The notes: a model not told the origin generated them from the letters alone. Shown: positions 35,473 to 45,208, numbered from the stretch's first letter. The stretch: DNA of 64,000 nucleotides from Chloroflexi bacterium 44-23 (GCA_001899005.1 MKUW01000028.1:429163-493162); one strand, 5' to 3'. Made by a program: numbers and translations.

Positions 35473-36566
35473 TGAGCTCTCGTGGGTATTTGCTGGGGCT
35501 GTGTTCGTATTGTAATGATGAGCATCCCCAGGAACAGTAAAATGCTAATCTCGTTGAACATGCCACCCCATTGCCGCAAACGATACCAACCTCCTAAATC
35601 ACCAGCAATACGGGCAATCAGAGAAGCGTGCAGAAGTACCAAACTCACATAGAAAGATGGATGGAAAGGCAGTGTACGGTTGAGAAATGCCGGGAGAATA
35701 ATAGGAGCATGACCAAAAATCATGGAGATTGTAAAGCCAATAAAAATACTGTGAAAAACAGCATCATAAGGCGGGCCGGCATAAACAGCCCCATACCAGA
35801 GACTCAACATACCAGCGAAGCCCAACCAGAAATAACCTGCAAATAAACACCGTGAAATATAGCGCGTTAGGGGAAGCCTGTGGTTCAGGTTACGACGCGC
35901 TATGTCAAACCAAAGCAACCAAACTGTCAGACTTAACATTCCTAAGCCAGCTACCCTCGCTCCGGCATTGTTTGCGAACATCCCGAGTACTACCCCTGCC
36001 AAAAATATTCCGGCTGCTGACAAAAATAGAACTCTTTTCTTTTTAGTCATTCGTAGAACACGACTCAACTCGAGCCGTTCGCCTGTGATCGTCAAAATCA
36101 GAAAAGCTGCCCACCAATAGACTACCTGATAAATTGCAAGTCCTGAAAGCCATAATGCATTGCCAATGAACCAACTTAAGGCACCAACGCCAATCATGAT
36201 TGTATGAATAGCCGGTTCACGCCTGACCATATAGGCTAGAATCAACACCATGATAAAGCTGCCTAAAGTGATCAACAGTGGTCCAATACCCGTTTTAGGA
36301 AAAGCCAGACTGAGCACCCAGCCGAAAGCGCTAAAAAGCGGTGCACCAAACATCCAAAGCTTCTTGAGTGCCACCACTCGTTCCAACGCGATCACTGTCC
36401 CTAAAAAACCGGAAACCATCAATATTCCATGGGATTGCGAAACATCAACATGAATATTGGGCAAAGTCCAGCCTAAACGCAAAAGTCCAGCCCAAAGCCC
36501 TGTTAATAGCGACAATGCAGCCAGTAATAAGATTACTGGAAGTAAAATAAAACTTTTTTTCATCAC
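35469..36566 (-). CDS. NnrS-like polytopic membrane protein
   Basis: 365 aa, about ten to twelve membrane segments. HVDVSQSHGILMVSGFLGTVIALERVVAL and HSIFIGFTISMIFGHAPIILPAFL with spaced histidines resemble NnrS, a heme/copper membrane protein linked to nitric oxide stress. First gene of a three-gene operon beside the nar regulators. The NnrS assignment rests on pattern and context and should be held loosely. Confidence 0.6.
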   Translation of the reverse strand: MMKKSFILLPVILLLAALSLLTGLWAGLLRLGWTLPNIHVDVSQSHGILMVSGFLGTVIALERVVALKKLWMFGAPLFSAFGWVLSLAFPKTGIGPLLITLGSFIMVLILAYMVRREPAIHTIMIGVGALSWFIGNALWLSGLAIYQVVYWWAAFLILTITGERLELSRVLRMTKKKRVLFLSAAGIFLAGVVLGMFANNAGARVAGLGMLSLTVWLLWFDIARRNLNHRLPLTRYISRCLFAGYFWLGFAGMLSLWYGAVYAGPPYDAVFHSIFIGFTISMIFGHAPIILPAFLNRTLPFHPSFYVSLVLLHASLIARIAGDLGGWYRLRQWGGMFNEISILLFLGMLIITIRTQPQQIPTRAQ

Positions 36567-36881
36567 ACCACCATTAAAATTAGTTATAATAAGAAACCAA
36601 AAAAGATCATTTTGTGAAGAGACTACTCACTCAACACATTATATCTTGGTTCAGTTTTTATCCAATCCATGTACATGGTACTTTGAAGAGATTCTCTAAG
36701 AAAAATCAGATATCTTTTCAAAAATCAGAGGCACAGTATTTTTAGCGTCTGATCAACCGCCTAAAAATACTTTTCAAACCCATTTTATTGGAAATATATA
36801 AAACCAGCTAAATAATCGGTTTCTCGTTTTTAAAATTAATTGCTACAATAGTATTGCAATCCATAATAAAGGAGGTTGAAT
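36567..36881. other. Divergent intergenic region with an AT-rich hairpin
   Basis: Separates the NnrS-like gene (minus) from sdhC (plus). AGTATTTTTAG (36735-36745) and CTAAAAATACT (36761-36771) are a perfect 11-bp inverted repeat followed by TTTTC. TACAAT at 36844-36849 is a likely -10 for sdh; I see no convincing -35. Confidence 0.5.
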
Positions 36882-37301
36882 ATGTCCAGTTTTAAAACCA
36901 CAATGATCGGCTACGTTGGTTATCGTGGTAGAGAAGGGCAGATTAGTTTCTTACTGCATCGCATTACAGGTTTGGGAACTGCTCTTTTTCTTACCATCCA
37001 CATTCTTGATACCTCATTGGTTTACTTTTTTCCACAGCTTTATTCTCATGCAATTGATGTTTACCGGACAACCGCATTTGGCATTGGCGAGATTGCCCTG
37101 GTGTTCAGCGTATTGTTTCATGGGGTTAATGGCCTGCGTGTCGCATACGTAGACCTGATCGCACCCAAGTTATGGACCATCCCGAAATCTCGTTCATCCG
37201 TTCGCTGGACATTGGCTGTAACACTTATTCTGTGGCTGCCGGCAGCTGGCATTATGCTTTACAATATTTTGCGCCACAACTACGGGCTCTTTGGGGGCTA
37301 G
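36882..37301 (+). CDS. sdhC: Succinate dehydrogenase cytochrome b556 subunit
   Basis: 139 aa with three membrane segments. HRITGLGTALFLTIHILDT supplies the SdhC signature, and LFHGVNGLRV a candidate heme b ligand. The ATG at 36882 lies six nt after GGAGG; a TTG two codons earlier overlaps the SD region and is less likely. Anchors SdhAB to the inner membrane and reduces quinone. First gene of sdhCDAB. Confidence 0.9.
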   Translation: MSSFKTTMIGYVGYRGREGQISFLLHRITGLGTALFLTIHILDTSLVYFFPQLYSHAIDVYRTTAFGIGEIALVFSVLFHGVNGLRVAYVDLIAPKLWTIPKSRSSVRWTLAVTLILWLPAAGIMLYNILRHNYGLFGG

Positions 37302-37310
37302 GAGAGAAAC

Positions 37311-37697
37311 ATGAATGCATCAACAGTACGAACTGTGCAAAAACCAAAACCAAATTATGAAACCATTGCCTGGAAGTGGATGCGGTATAGTGCTTTATTG
37401 TTAATTCCACTTGTCTGGGGGCACGTTTTATTGCAGGATATTATCGTCGGCGTACATAGAATTGATCTCGATTATGTCGCATTGCGCTGGGCCAGCATTG
37501 GTTGGCGTACTTACGATACGCTGTTGCTCGCCTTTGCTTTCGCACACGGCGTTAACGGCATTCGCCAGGTACTGCGGGATTATATTCACAGCCCAGCCAA
37601 ACAGAAATGGCTCAATTGGGGCTTATTGGCCTTCTGGGTCGTTATCGTCGCCATCGGTGGTATTGCCTTAATCGGCGGCGTTCGCACCATTCCGTAA
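37311..37697 (+). CDS. sdhD: Succinate dehydrogenase membrane anchor subunit
   Basis: 128 aa, three membrane segments; FAFAHGVNGIRQVLRDYI parallels the histidine helix of SdhC, suggesting common origin and a second heme ligand. Nine nt downstream of sdhC. With both anchors bearing a candidate histidine, at least one heme b is expected. Confidence 0.87.
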   Translation: MNASTVRTVQKPKPNYETIAWKWMRYSALLLIPLVWGHVLLQDIIVGVHRIDLDYVALRWASIGWRTYDTLLLAFAFAHGVNGIRQVLRDYIHSPAKQKWLNWGLLAFWVVIVAIGGIALIGGVRTIP

Positions 37698-37723
37698 AAC
37701 CATCCCATACCTGAGGAGGAAAA

Positions 37724-39517
37724 ATGTCTCAACAACATGTCTATGATGTCATTATCGTTGGTGGTGGTGGTGCGGGTTTGATGGCTGCCTTGTACGCCTC
37801 TCAAAACGCAAACACAGCTGTCATCAGCAAACTGTATCCTGTCCGATCCCATACCGGCGCTGCTCAGGGTGGTATCGGTGCTGCATTAGGTAATCTAGAA
37901 GAAGATCATTGGGAATGGCACGCTTATGATACCGTGAAAGGCTCCGATTATCTGGGGGACCAGGATGCAATCGAATTCATGTGTGAACAGGCAATCCAAT
38001 CGGTTTATGACCTGGAGCACTACGGTTTGCCTTTCTCACGTACCGAAGATGGCCGCATTGCCCAAAGGAAGTTCGGGGGCCACACCAATAATGAAACCGG
38101 TAAACCTGTGCGGCGATCTTGTTACGCTGCCGACCGCACCGGACATATGATTTTACAAACCCTCTTCCAGCAGTGTGTCAAGCACAAGACTACATTTTTT
38201 AATGAGTTTCATGTGCTTGATTTGATCACTCAAAACGGAGTTACTGCTGGGGTAATCGCGCTTGAATTGGCAACCGGTGAAATCCACACCTTTCGTGCCA
38301 AGGCAGTCATTTTCGCCACCGGTGGCCATGGCCGTATCTGGGACATTACTTCGAACGCCTATGCTTATACCGGCGATGGGGCTGCGGTGTTAGCCCGGCG
38401 CGGGTTCCCAATTGAAGATATGGAATTTTTCCAGTTTCATCCGACAGGAATTCTTAAGCTCGGTATTTTAATTACCGAGGCTGTCCGTGGTGAAGGTGGC
38501 GTTTTGATCAATGGCAAAGGTGAACGCTTTATGGAAAAATATGCGCCGCACATTAAGGATCTGGCATCCCGTGATGTTGTCAGCCGCGCCATTTACCTGG
38601 AAGTAAAAGCCGGCAACGGCGTCGATGGGAAAAATTATGTTTATCTGGATGCCCGACCGGAAGTTATTAATAAGTTTGCACTCTTGGACGGCAAAACCAG
38701 GCCGGATGGCACTCCCTATCAGGTCACCGCTGAGGAAATTACCCAGAAAATTCCGGATATCACTGATTTCTGCCTCACTTACCTGGGCGTAGATCCGGTC
38801 CTTGAACCAATGCCGGTTCAACCCACTGCTCATTACGCTATGGGCGGCATTCCGACGACCAAATTTGCAGAAGTAATCATGGATGAAAAAGGGACAGTCA
38901 TGCCGGGTCTATACGCCGCCGGAGAAGGAGCCTGTGTCTCCGTGCATGGGGCTAACCGTCTAGGTACCAATTCACTGGTTGACTTGATCGTCTTCGGCAA
39001 ACAAGCCGGAATCAAAGCCGCGGAATATGCCAAGGCTAATCCCCTTCAGGAAATCGCAGCCGATGCCGAAGATTTCACGCGTGCTCAGATTAATCAACTT
39101 CGATCAGGCAGTGGAATCGAAAAAGCTGCCGAGATTGGCCATGAGATGCGTAAACTTATGTCACAGGACGTCGGCGTATTTCGTACGGAAGCAGGTCTCG
39201 CCGATGCAGTCTCACAATTACATCAACTTCGACAACGTTTTGTAAACGTCAAAATTCATGATAGCAGCAGCACCTATAACATGGAACTTCTTAATACCTG
39301 GGAATTAGGGAACATGCTCGATCTGGCACTGATCACTGCCGAATCAGCCCTGGCCCGTAAGGAATCGCGTGGAGCGCATGCGCGCGAAGATTATCCGAAA
39401 CGAGACGATGTCAACTGGATGAAACATACTCTTGCCTGGCTGCAAGAAGATAAGGTGCGTCTGGCGTATAAACCGGTAGCCTATACTCACTTTGAGCCCA
39501 AAGAACGCCAATACTAA
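37724..39517 (+). CDS. sdhA: Succinate dehydrogenase flavoprotein subunit
   Basis: 597 aa. FAD-binding GGGGAGLMAALYAS, the covalent-flavin histidine in RSHTGAAQGGIGAALGN, substrate residues in FQFHPTG and HGANRLGTNSLVDLIVFG. Clear SD (GAGGAGGAAAA). Oxidises succinate to fumarate in the TCA cycle. Fumarate reductase is the main homologue, but anchors and gene order fit SDH. Confidence 0.95.
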   Translation: MSQQHVYDVIIVGGGGAGLMAALYASQNANTAVISKLYPVRSHTGAAQGGIGAALGNLEEDHWEWHAYDTVKGSDYLGDQDAIEFMCEQAIQSVYDLEHYGLPFSRTEDGRIAQRKFGGHTNNETGKPVRRSCYAADRTGHMILQTLFQQCVKHKTTFFNEFHVLDLITQNGVTAGVIALELATGEIHTFRAKAVIFATGGHGRIWDITSNAYAYTGDGAAVLARRGFPIEDMEFFQFHPTGILKLGILITEAVRGEGGVLINGKGERFMEKYAPHIKDLASRDVVSRAIYLEVKAGNGVDGKNYVYLDARPEVINKFALLDGKTRPDGTPYQVTAEEITQKIPDITDFCLTYLGVDPVLEPMPVQPTAHYAMGGIPTTKFAEVIMDEKGTVMPGLYAAGEGACVSVHGANRLGTNSLVDLIVFGKQAGIKAAEYAKANPLQEIAADAEDFTRAQINQLRSGSGIEKAAEIGHEMRKLMSQDVGVFRTEAGLADAVSQLHQLRQRFVNVKIHDSSSTYNMELLNTWELGNMLDLALITAESALARKESRGAHAREDYPKRDDVNWMKHTLAWLQEDKVRLAYKPVAYTHFEPKERQY

Positions 39518-39531
39518 GAAAGGAGCCTGGT

Positions 39532-40245
39532 ATGCAAATTAATTTGAAAATTTTCCGCTACCTTCCCGATAGTGGTAATAAACCTCACTACGATAAATAC
39601 GTGATGGAGGTCAATCCTACTGACCGCGTTTTGGATGTTTTGGAGCAGGTTCGTGCAGACAATGATCCATCCCTGGCCTATCGGCGCTCTTGTGCCCATG
39701 GTGTCTGCGGTTCAGATGCCATGCAAATTAACGGTCACAATGCCCTGGCCTGTAAGGTATTGGTTAAAGATTTGGATTCTACTGACATCACCATCGAACC
39801 ATTGCGAGGCTTAAATGTTCTGCGAGATTTAATCGTGGACATGGAACCATTTTTCGATCATTTTCGCTCGGTACAGCCTTATTTTATAAACGATAGCGAA
39901 CTTCCGGCTGATGGAAAAGAGCGCCTCCAATCTCCGACTGAACGCGAGCGATTTGACGATACCACCAAATGTATTTTATGCGCTGCCTGTACCTCTTCCT
40001 GCCCATCGTTTTGGGCGGATGGAAAGTATGTCGGCCCGGCGGCAATTGTTAATGCTCACCGCTTTATTTATGATAGTCGTGATACCGCTGCCACCGAACG
40101 CCTTGAGATTATGAATGAAGCCACCGGGGTTTGGCGCTGCCGGACTATTTTCAATTGCACGGAAGCCTGTCCACGAGATATCAAGATTACCAAAGCAATC
40201 GCCGAAGTAAAAAAAGCGATCATAACCGGCAAATTGGAAAATTAA
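39532..40245 (+). CDS. sdhB: Succinate dehydrogenase iron-sulfur subunit
   Basis: 237 aa. N-terminal [2Fe-2S] domain with CAHGVCGSD and a later AC (the aspartate at the third ligand position is also found in E. coli SdhB), then CILCAACTSSCP for the [4Fe-4S] cluster and CRTIFNCTEACP for the [3Fe-4S] cluster. Links FAD in SdhA to the quinone site. Last gene of the operon, followed by a strong terminator. Confidence 0.95.
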   Translation: MQINLKIFRYLPDSGNKPHYDKYVMEVNPTDRVLDVLEQVRADNDPSLAYRRSCAHGVCGSDAMQINGHNALACKVLVKDLDSTDITIEPLRGLNVLRDLIVDMEPFFDHFRSVQPYFINDSELPADGKERLQSPTERERFDDTTKCILCAACTSSCPSFWADGKYVGPAAIVNAHRFIYDSRDTAATERLEIMNEATGVWRCRTIFNCTEACPRDIKITKAIAEVKKAIITGKLEN

Positions 40246-40261
40246 CAGCTCTTAAACAAAA

Positions 40262-40297
40262 CCTCGGGTGTACAGAATAATGCCCGGGGTTTTTTTG
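40262..40297 (+). terminator. Rho-independent terminator of sdhCDAB
   Basis: CCTCGGG and CCCGGGG form a seven-pair stem (one G-U) with a 14-base loop, followed by seven T's. Confidence 0.85.
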
Positions 40298-40312
40298 ATT
40301 TCACTTTTTCCC

Positions 40313-40339
40313 TTGACACATTTCAATATATGGTAAAAT
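40313..40339 (+). promoter_or_regulatory. Promoter of the candidate small RNA
   Basis: TTGACA (40313-40318) and TAAAAT (40334-40339) with an extended -10 TGG before it; the spacer is a short 15 nt. It follows the sdh terminator directly, so it starts a new transcription unit. Confidence 0.6.
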
Positions 40340-40345
40340 TAATGC

Positions 40346-40583
40346 AATCGGCATTGAGCCGGGTGGTACTTTTCCAGGTGGAATTCAGTGACTTTGGGTG
40401 GATGGGCCGTTAGGACCCACACACAGGCAATTAATAATTGACTCGGATTCTATCGCAATAAAAGAGCTCAGCGGAGATTACCGCAATGTTTCTTTTTAGG
40501 GACGACCATTCGCGCGGGGACTAAAGGAAAAATTCTGTTTAAATGCAGCAATTCACACGGGTATACACCCGAATTGAAATTTT
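40346..40583 (+). ncRNA. Candidate structured small RNA or long 5' leader
   Basis: A ~235-nt unit between a promoter and a terminator with no meaningful ORF. Visible hairpins: AATGC/GCATT near 40341-40355, TGGG-CC-GTTA-GG-A-CCCA near 40402-40420, GCGG/CCGC near 40471-40484, and a closing hairpin CAATTC...CGGGT-ATAC-ACCCG...GAATTG (40548-40576) followed by five T's. Size would suit 6S RNA, but I cannot pair its two ends into the 6S closing stem. I find no tmRNA, RNase P, SRP or known riboswitch signature. It could also be an attenuator leader of the SNF2 gene. Confidence 0.45.
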
Positions 40584-40800
40584 TATGATTGTATTTTTAA
40601 CGCATATATCCTTTCATGTTTTAACCGGATCGCATTCTTTATAGGGCGGATTATTCTTTCGTTAAAAGCGCAATACCCTTTACTAATAATCACCATTTCA
40701 TGCAACGTGCATTTATTTACTTTTTTATTAAAATCTTTCCAACTGTAGGAGCATTTCTACTCGCAACGCTATGAAAAGAAATCAGGCAATTAAATAATTT

Positions 40801-43800
40801 ATGTGGGTATTACACACACACTGGCAGCCTCCTCGAAAACCATCTGACCCAGGTGGCATACTGTTTTGGGCTGAAACTTCAGAAAGCCCCGCACCTTCCT
40901 ATTTGGATGGTCCTATTCCTGATCACTTCAGTCCTGATGAGCATCCATATAGTCTGTTGCCCGACTTGCTATTGGATCGAATCGGTATTGGCACACCCCT
41001 GGAATCTTCACAGCCAAATTTGGTCACGCTGCATATGCCCTCCACCCGTACCGGACCGCTGCCTTCACCATCTCTGAATCATGTCTGGGAACTGGATCTG
41101 GAAACACCGGTCTTTTTGGCCCCCTGGCGGGTTGACGGACTATGGCTGCCGGCCAGCAGTGCCTTTAGCGTACTCATAAACTTGCCACTGGAAAGTGAGC
41201 AAGGCGATTTTGTGCTGGGACAGGACGCCATTTACTGGCAAAATGCCTGCAGCCTGGTGCTTGAAATTCTTTCAGAACAAAAGATTTTGCCCATCATGGT
41301 CCCCATCAACCAGGCCAAAGATGAATTTCATGCCCGCTGGCAACCTGTCCTGGATGGCAAAAATGATGGCCCCCGCATGGCTAAATTAGTGGATGCCATG
41401 CCACCCGTTTGCCGGTCAGAATCTCTGCATGGTGATCGAATTTACCCGGGGTCTTTACCACCAGCGCGCGCCTTGCTGGATAGCTTCTTACTAACGATGT
41501 GCGATGCCCTCGCTCGTGCCTGGGGTTCCGGTTCAGAGGCAGTTCGCCTCATCCCCGAAAACCCAAGCCCGTTTGAAGCCTGGGTAAAAGCGCTCTTTTT
41601 GCCCGATGCCCGTATTCGCATATCAGCTGTTCAAGCTGGCGCACTTTTCAGTAGTGTCCGTGCCTGGATGCGTAATCTGGAAGCGGCTGGGGATAACTAC
41701 TTTCGGGTTGCTTTTCAATTGGTCTCGCCACCTGCACAAGTCGATTCGCCTTTGCAAAAAAGTTGGCAGATTCGCTATTTACTGCAATCGCGTGATGATC
41801 CCAAAATTCTCATCAGCGCTGATCAAATTTGGAATACGCGCACAGCATCGATTCTGGTGGATGGGCATCGTTGTGAACTCCCCCAAGAAAAACTATTGAT
41901 GGGACTGGGTTATGTATTACGCCACTTTAACCCCATCTTTGATAGTCTGCAACAGCGTTACCCAACTGAAGCCGAGGTTGATACCCACCAGGCATACCGT
42001 TTCTTGCGTGAAATTGGTCCTTTATTGGAAGAAGCAGGTTTTGGAATCATCGCACCGGAGTGGTGGGATCAAAAAGGCGCTCGCCTGGGTGTGCGGCTGC
42101 AATTGACTCCATCCAGCTCAGCAACCTTGCCCAAACGGCCTGTCGGAAAACTTAATCTTGATTCACTGGTCAATTACCGCTGGGAACTCTCCATTGGAGA
42201 TACACGCCTGACACGGGCTGAATTTGAATCGTTGGCAGCTTTGAATGAGCCCCTTGTGCAATTAGGCGGGCGGTGGGTACAACTCGATAGCGAGCAGGTG
42301 CAGGCCGCCCGCCGATTCTGGACTACACAGGGTCAGGATGGGCAAATGGGTCTGTTGCAAGCAGCCCAATACGTGCTCGGAGGCCAGGCCGGTGCCGAGG
42401 GCTTGCCGATTGAGGGCGTGGATGCCGATGGTTGGGTGGTTGAATGGCTGGAAGGTCTGGAAAACCACGAAAAGATGATCGTCCTCCCACAACCGGAGAC
42501 TTTGAACGGTCTGTTGCGTCCATATCAGACATATGGATTTTCCTGGCTCACCTTTTTCCGTCGCTGGGGTCTGGGTGCCTGCCTGGCAGATGATATGGGA
42601 CTCGGAAAGACAATTCAAGCCCTGGCCTTGTTATTACATGAAAAAGAAACATATGGCGATAAGCTGCCCGGTCCGGTATTGCTGGTATGCCCAACATCTG
42701 TGGTAACCAATTGGCAACGAGAAACGCAGCGGTTTGCACCATCACTTACATTACACAAACACCAGGGGCCGGAACGGCTCAAAGACAAAAATTTTATCCA
42801 AAAAGCAAATAGTTGTGACCTGGTTATCACCAGTTATCCCCTCCTGCGCCAGGATCTTGATACTCTGCTGACAATTCACTGGCATGGTGTCATTCTGGAT
42901 GAAGCTCAGAACATCAAAAACCCGGCAGCCAAGCAAACACAGGCAGCCCGTTCCTTAAAGGCAGATTTCCGGTTTGCGTTAACAGGCACCCCGGTTGAAA
43001 ATCGGTTGATGGAACTCTGGTCCATTATGCAATTCCTTAACCCGGGCTACCTCGGAAACAAGGACCGCTTCCGGCGCGAATTTGCTGTACCGGTTGAAAA
43101 ATTCCGTGATCCGGAAGCGACCAGCCAACTGCGTGGTCTGGTTTCGCCTTTTATACTTCGGCGTGAAAAAACGGATCCAAATGTCATCAATGACTTACCT
43201 GAAAAAATAGAATCGAAAGCCTACTGCAACCTCACAGAAGAACAAGCCAGCCTTTATCAGGCGGTTGTAAACGACGTAATGGAAAAGATTGCAACCAGCG
43301 AAGGAATCGAACGTCAGGGCCAGGTATTGGCCATGTTGACCAGATTGAAACAAATTTGCAATCATCCACTGCAATACCTGCAGAAAATTAATGGCAAAGT
43401 ACCAGCCAATCGTGAAATCCAGGACCGTTCCGGAAAAGTAAAACGGTTGGTAGAAATGCTGGAAGAAATTGTGGCGGTCGGTGACCGGGTGTTGATTTTC
43501 ACTCAATTCGCCGAGATGGGCAAAATTCTAAATGCATATCTTCCAGCCAAAATAAACGGACCCGTAATGTTCCTGTATGGAAATACCCCAACCAAAATGC
43601 GTGATCAAATGATCAAACGCTTCATGGATGATGAAAATGGGCCACAGGTATTTATCCTTTCGCTTAAAGCTGGAGGAATTGGGCTGAACCTGACCCGTGC
43701 CAATCATGTTATTCATTTTGACCGTTGGTGGAATCCAGCCATTGAAGATCAAGCCACAGACCGGGCATTTCGAATTGGCCAAAACCGTAATGTTCAGGTG

Positions 43801-43962
43801 CATAAATTCGTGTGTGTCGGAACACTGGAAGAAAAAATTGATGAGATGATCGAATCCAAAAGGGGCCTCGCCAATTTAGTAATCGGCGGTGGTGAAAGCT
43901 GGATAGGTGATCTCTCAACCGAAGAATTGCAAGATCTGGTTCGGTTACGATACCAGGATTAA
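40801..43962 (+). CDS. SNF2-family DNA-dependent ATPase/helicase
   Basis: 1053 aa. N-terminal 450 residues are family-specific; an SNF2-associated region follows (YRWELSIGDTRLTRAEFESL). The ATPase core has ADDMGLGKTIQ (Walker A), DEAQ box in LDEAQNIKNPAAK, TGTPVENRLMELWSI, and the C-terminal lobe with LKAGGIGLNLTRANHVIHFDRWWNPAIEDQATDRAFRIGQ. No SD before the ATG; a TAAATA just upstream suggests leaderless translation or a start elsewhere. Pairs with the SWIM protein gene 10 nt downstream, as ywqA/ywqB in Bacillus. Probably remodels DNA or protein-DNA complexes; exact role unknown. Confidence 0.9.
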   Translation: MWVLHTHWQPPRKPSDPGGILFWAETSESPAPSYLDGPIPDHFSPDEHPYSLLPDLLLDRIGIGTPLESSQPNLVTLHMPSTRTGPLPSPSLNHVWELDLETPVFLAPWRVDGLWLPASSAFSVLINLPLESEQGDFVLGQDAIYWQNACSLVLEILSEQKILPIMVPINQAKDEFHARWQPVLDGKNDGPRMAKLVDAMPPVCRSESLHGDRIYPGSLPPARALLDSFLLTMCDALARAWGSGSEAVRLIPENPSPFEAWVKALFLPDARIRISAVQAGALFSSVRAWMRNLEAAGDNYFRVAFQLVSPPAQVDSPLQKSWQIRYLLQSRDDPKILISADQIWNTRTASILVDGHRCELPQEKLLMGLGYVLRHFNPIFDSLQQRYPTEAEVDTHQAYRFLREIGPLLEEAGFGIIAPEWWDQKGARLGVRLQLTPSSSATLPKRPVGKLNLDSLVNYRWELSIGDTRLTRAEFESLAALNEPLVQLGGRWVQLDSEQVQAARRFWTTQGQDGQMGLLQAAQYVLGGQAGAEGLPIEGVDADGWVVEWLEGLENHEKMIVLPQPETLNGLLRPYQTYGFSWLTFFRRWGLGACLADDMGLGKTIQALALLLHEKETYGDKLPGPVLLVCPTSVVTNWQRETQRFAPSLTLHKHQGPERLKDKNFIQKANSCDLVITSYPLLRQDLDTLLTIHWHGVILDEAQNIKNPAAKQTQAARSLKADFRFALTGTPVENRLMELWSIMQFLNPGYLGNKDRFRREFAVPVEKFRDPEATSQLRGLVSPFILRREKTDPNVINDLPEKIESKAYCNLTEEQASLYQAVVNDVMEKIATSEGIERQGQVLAMLTRLKQICNHPLQYLQKINGKVPANREIQDRSGKVKRLVEMLEEIVAVGDRVLIFTQFAEMGKILNAYLPAKINGPVMFLYGNTPTKMRDQMIKRFMDDENGPQVFILSLKAGGIGLNLTRANHVIHFDRWWNPAIEDQATDRAFRIGQNRNVQVHKFVCVGTLEEKIDEMIESKRGLANLVIGGGESWIGDLSTEELQDLVRLRYQD

Positions 43963-43972
43963 GAAGGAAAGT

Positions 43973-45208
43973 ATGCAAGATTCTCTAAATTCTAATTCTC
44001 CTACCAATAATAATGGTACTAACACGCCAGCGGATCAAAGCTCATCGTCTGCGGATGGAAAGCAAACCCCGCGCTCACAGCGCAGCAACCGCAGTCGGCG
44101 ACGATCCAAACCAAACCAGCGCAGCCGAAACCCCCGCTCATCAGAACCAAACCAATCGGGTGGGCCACGCCAAAGCAAGCCTGAAAATCAGCAGAATGGT
44201 TCCAATTCCCGCATTAATGGGCAACAAAACGGTCAACGTAATAGCAACCGGCCAACCAGGCAGCCCAACGAGAATGGGAACAGGATAAACAACGATCGTA
44301 ATAATTCCACCAATGAACCGTGGGGTATGAATCCTCGCAGAATAGAAACCGGTATTCAAACCCGCAGCCAGCGTGGTGAATTTGCCAAGAACTGGTGGGC
44401 GCGTCGTTGGCTTGAGGCGTTAGAACGGCTGATGCAGGGCGTGCGCCTGACGCGTGGCCAACATTATGCGCGAATTGGTCAAATTGTCTCAATGGAAGAG
44501 ATTAAAGGTGGCATGGCTGCCCGAGTTCAAGGCTCAAGACCTAAACCATATCGGGTGACCATTCAATTAACACCTTTTAACAGCAAACAATGGGAAAAAG
44601 TTTTTGATATCCTATCGGATAAAGCGATTTATGTTGCCCAATTATTAGCTGGAGACATGCCTCAAGATATCGAAGAGGTTTTCAATCAAGCAGGCGTTAG
44701 CCTCTTTCCCAGCCGCACCAGTGACTTGCAAACCAAATGTACCTGCCCGGATAAAGTGACTCCTTGCAAACACGTGGCTGCTACGCACTATATCCTCGGC
44801 GACCGCTTCGACGAAGATCCATTTTTGCTTTTCCGAATGAGAGGGAAATCGCAGGAGCAAATCATGCAGGCCTTGCGCCAGCGGCGTGGTGCTGATATTG
44901 ACCTGGCCGCCATTAACAACGAAACCCCTACCTGGCAAAATCAGCCTGAAGTACTCCGCTTTCCGGAAACGCTCGAAAACTTTTGGGAGACTGGCAGCAG
45001 TCTAAACGAAGTTAATGTCCAGGTACGTATGCCCAACATTCCGCAACCATTGCTTAAACGCTTGGGAGAGCCGGAAGTGGCTTCACAATTGACCCTGCAG
45101 GGTCAATTGGAAGAGTCTTACAACGCCATCAGCCAATTCGCCATTATGATCGCCTTCGCCGATACATCGGGCGGTGCCAGCAATGGAAATGGTGATGAGG
45201 AGCAATAA
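43973..45208 (+). CDS. SWIM zinc-finger protein, partner of the SNF2 ATPase
   Basis: 411 aa from the ATG at 43973 (SD AAGAAGG); the frame runs upstream into the SNF2 gene. Residues about 1-125 are a low-complexity Asn/Gln/Arg/Ser-rich segment, likely disordered and able to bind nucleic acid. The SWIM finger is TKCTCPDKVTPCKHVAATHY (CxC...CxH). Adjacent to the SNF2 gene as in many bacteria. Function beyond zinc and nucleic acid binding is unknown. Confidence 0.85.
   Translation: MQDSLNSNSPTNNNGTNTPADQSSSSADGKQTPRSQRSNRSRRRSKPNQRSRNPRSSEPNQSGGPRQSKPENQQNGSNSRINGQQNGQRNSNRPTRQPNENGNRINNDRNNSTNEPWGMNPRRIETGIQTRSQRGEFAKNWWARRWLEALERLMQGVRLTRGQHYARIGQIVSMEEIKGGMAARVQGSRPKPYRVTIQLTPFNSKQWEKVFDILSDKAIYVAQLLAGDMPQDIEEVFNQAGVSLFPSRTSDLQTKCTCPDKVTPCKHVAATHYILGDRFDEDPFLLFRMRGKSQEQIMQALRQRRGADIDLAAINNETPTWQNQPEVLRFPETLENFWETGSSLNEVNVQVRMPNIPQPLLKRLGEPEVASQLTLQGQLEESYNAISQFAIMIAFADTSGGASNGNGDEEQ

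Noticed and set aside
40346..40583. 6S RNA, tmRNA, RNase P RNA or a known riboswitch
   Set aside because: No tmRNA or RNase P signature blocks are present, and the ends do not pair into the 6S closing stem. A TGGTAC fragment recalls a T-box, but the antiterminator context is missing. Left as an unnamed candidate.
44013..44288. ORF overlapping the low-complexity start of the SWIM protein
   Set aside because: The main frame has a good Shine-Dalgarno and a SWIM finger downstream; the alternative frame shows only biased composition.
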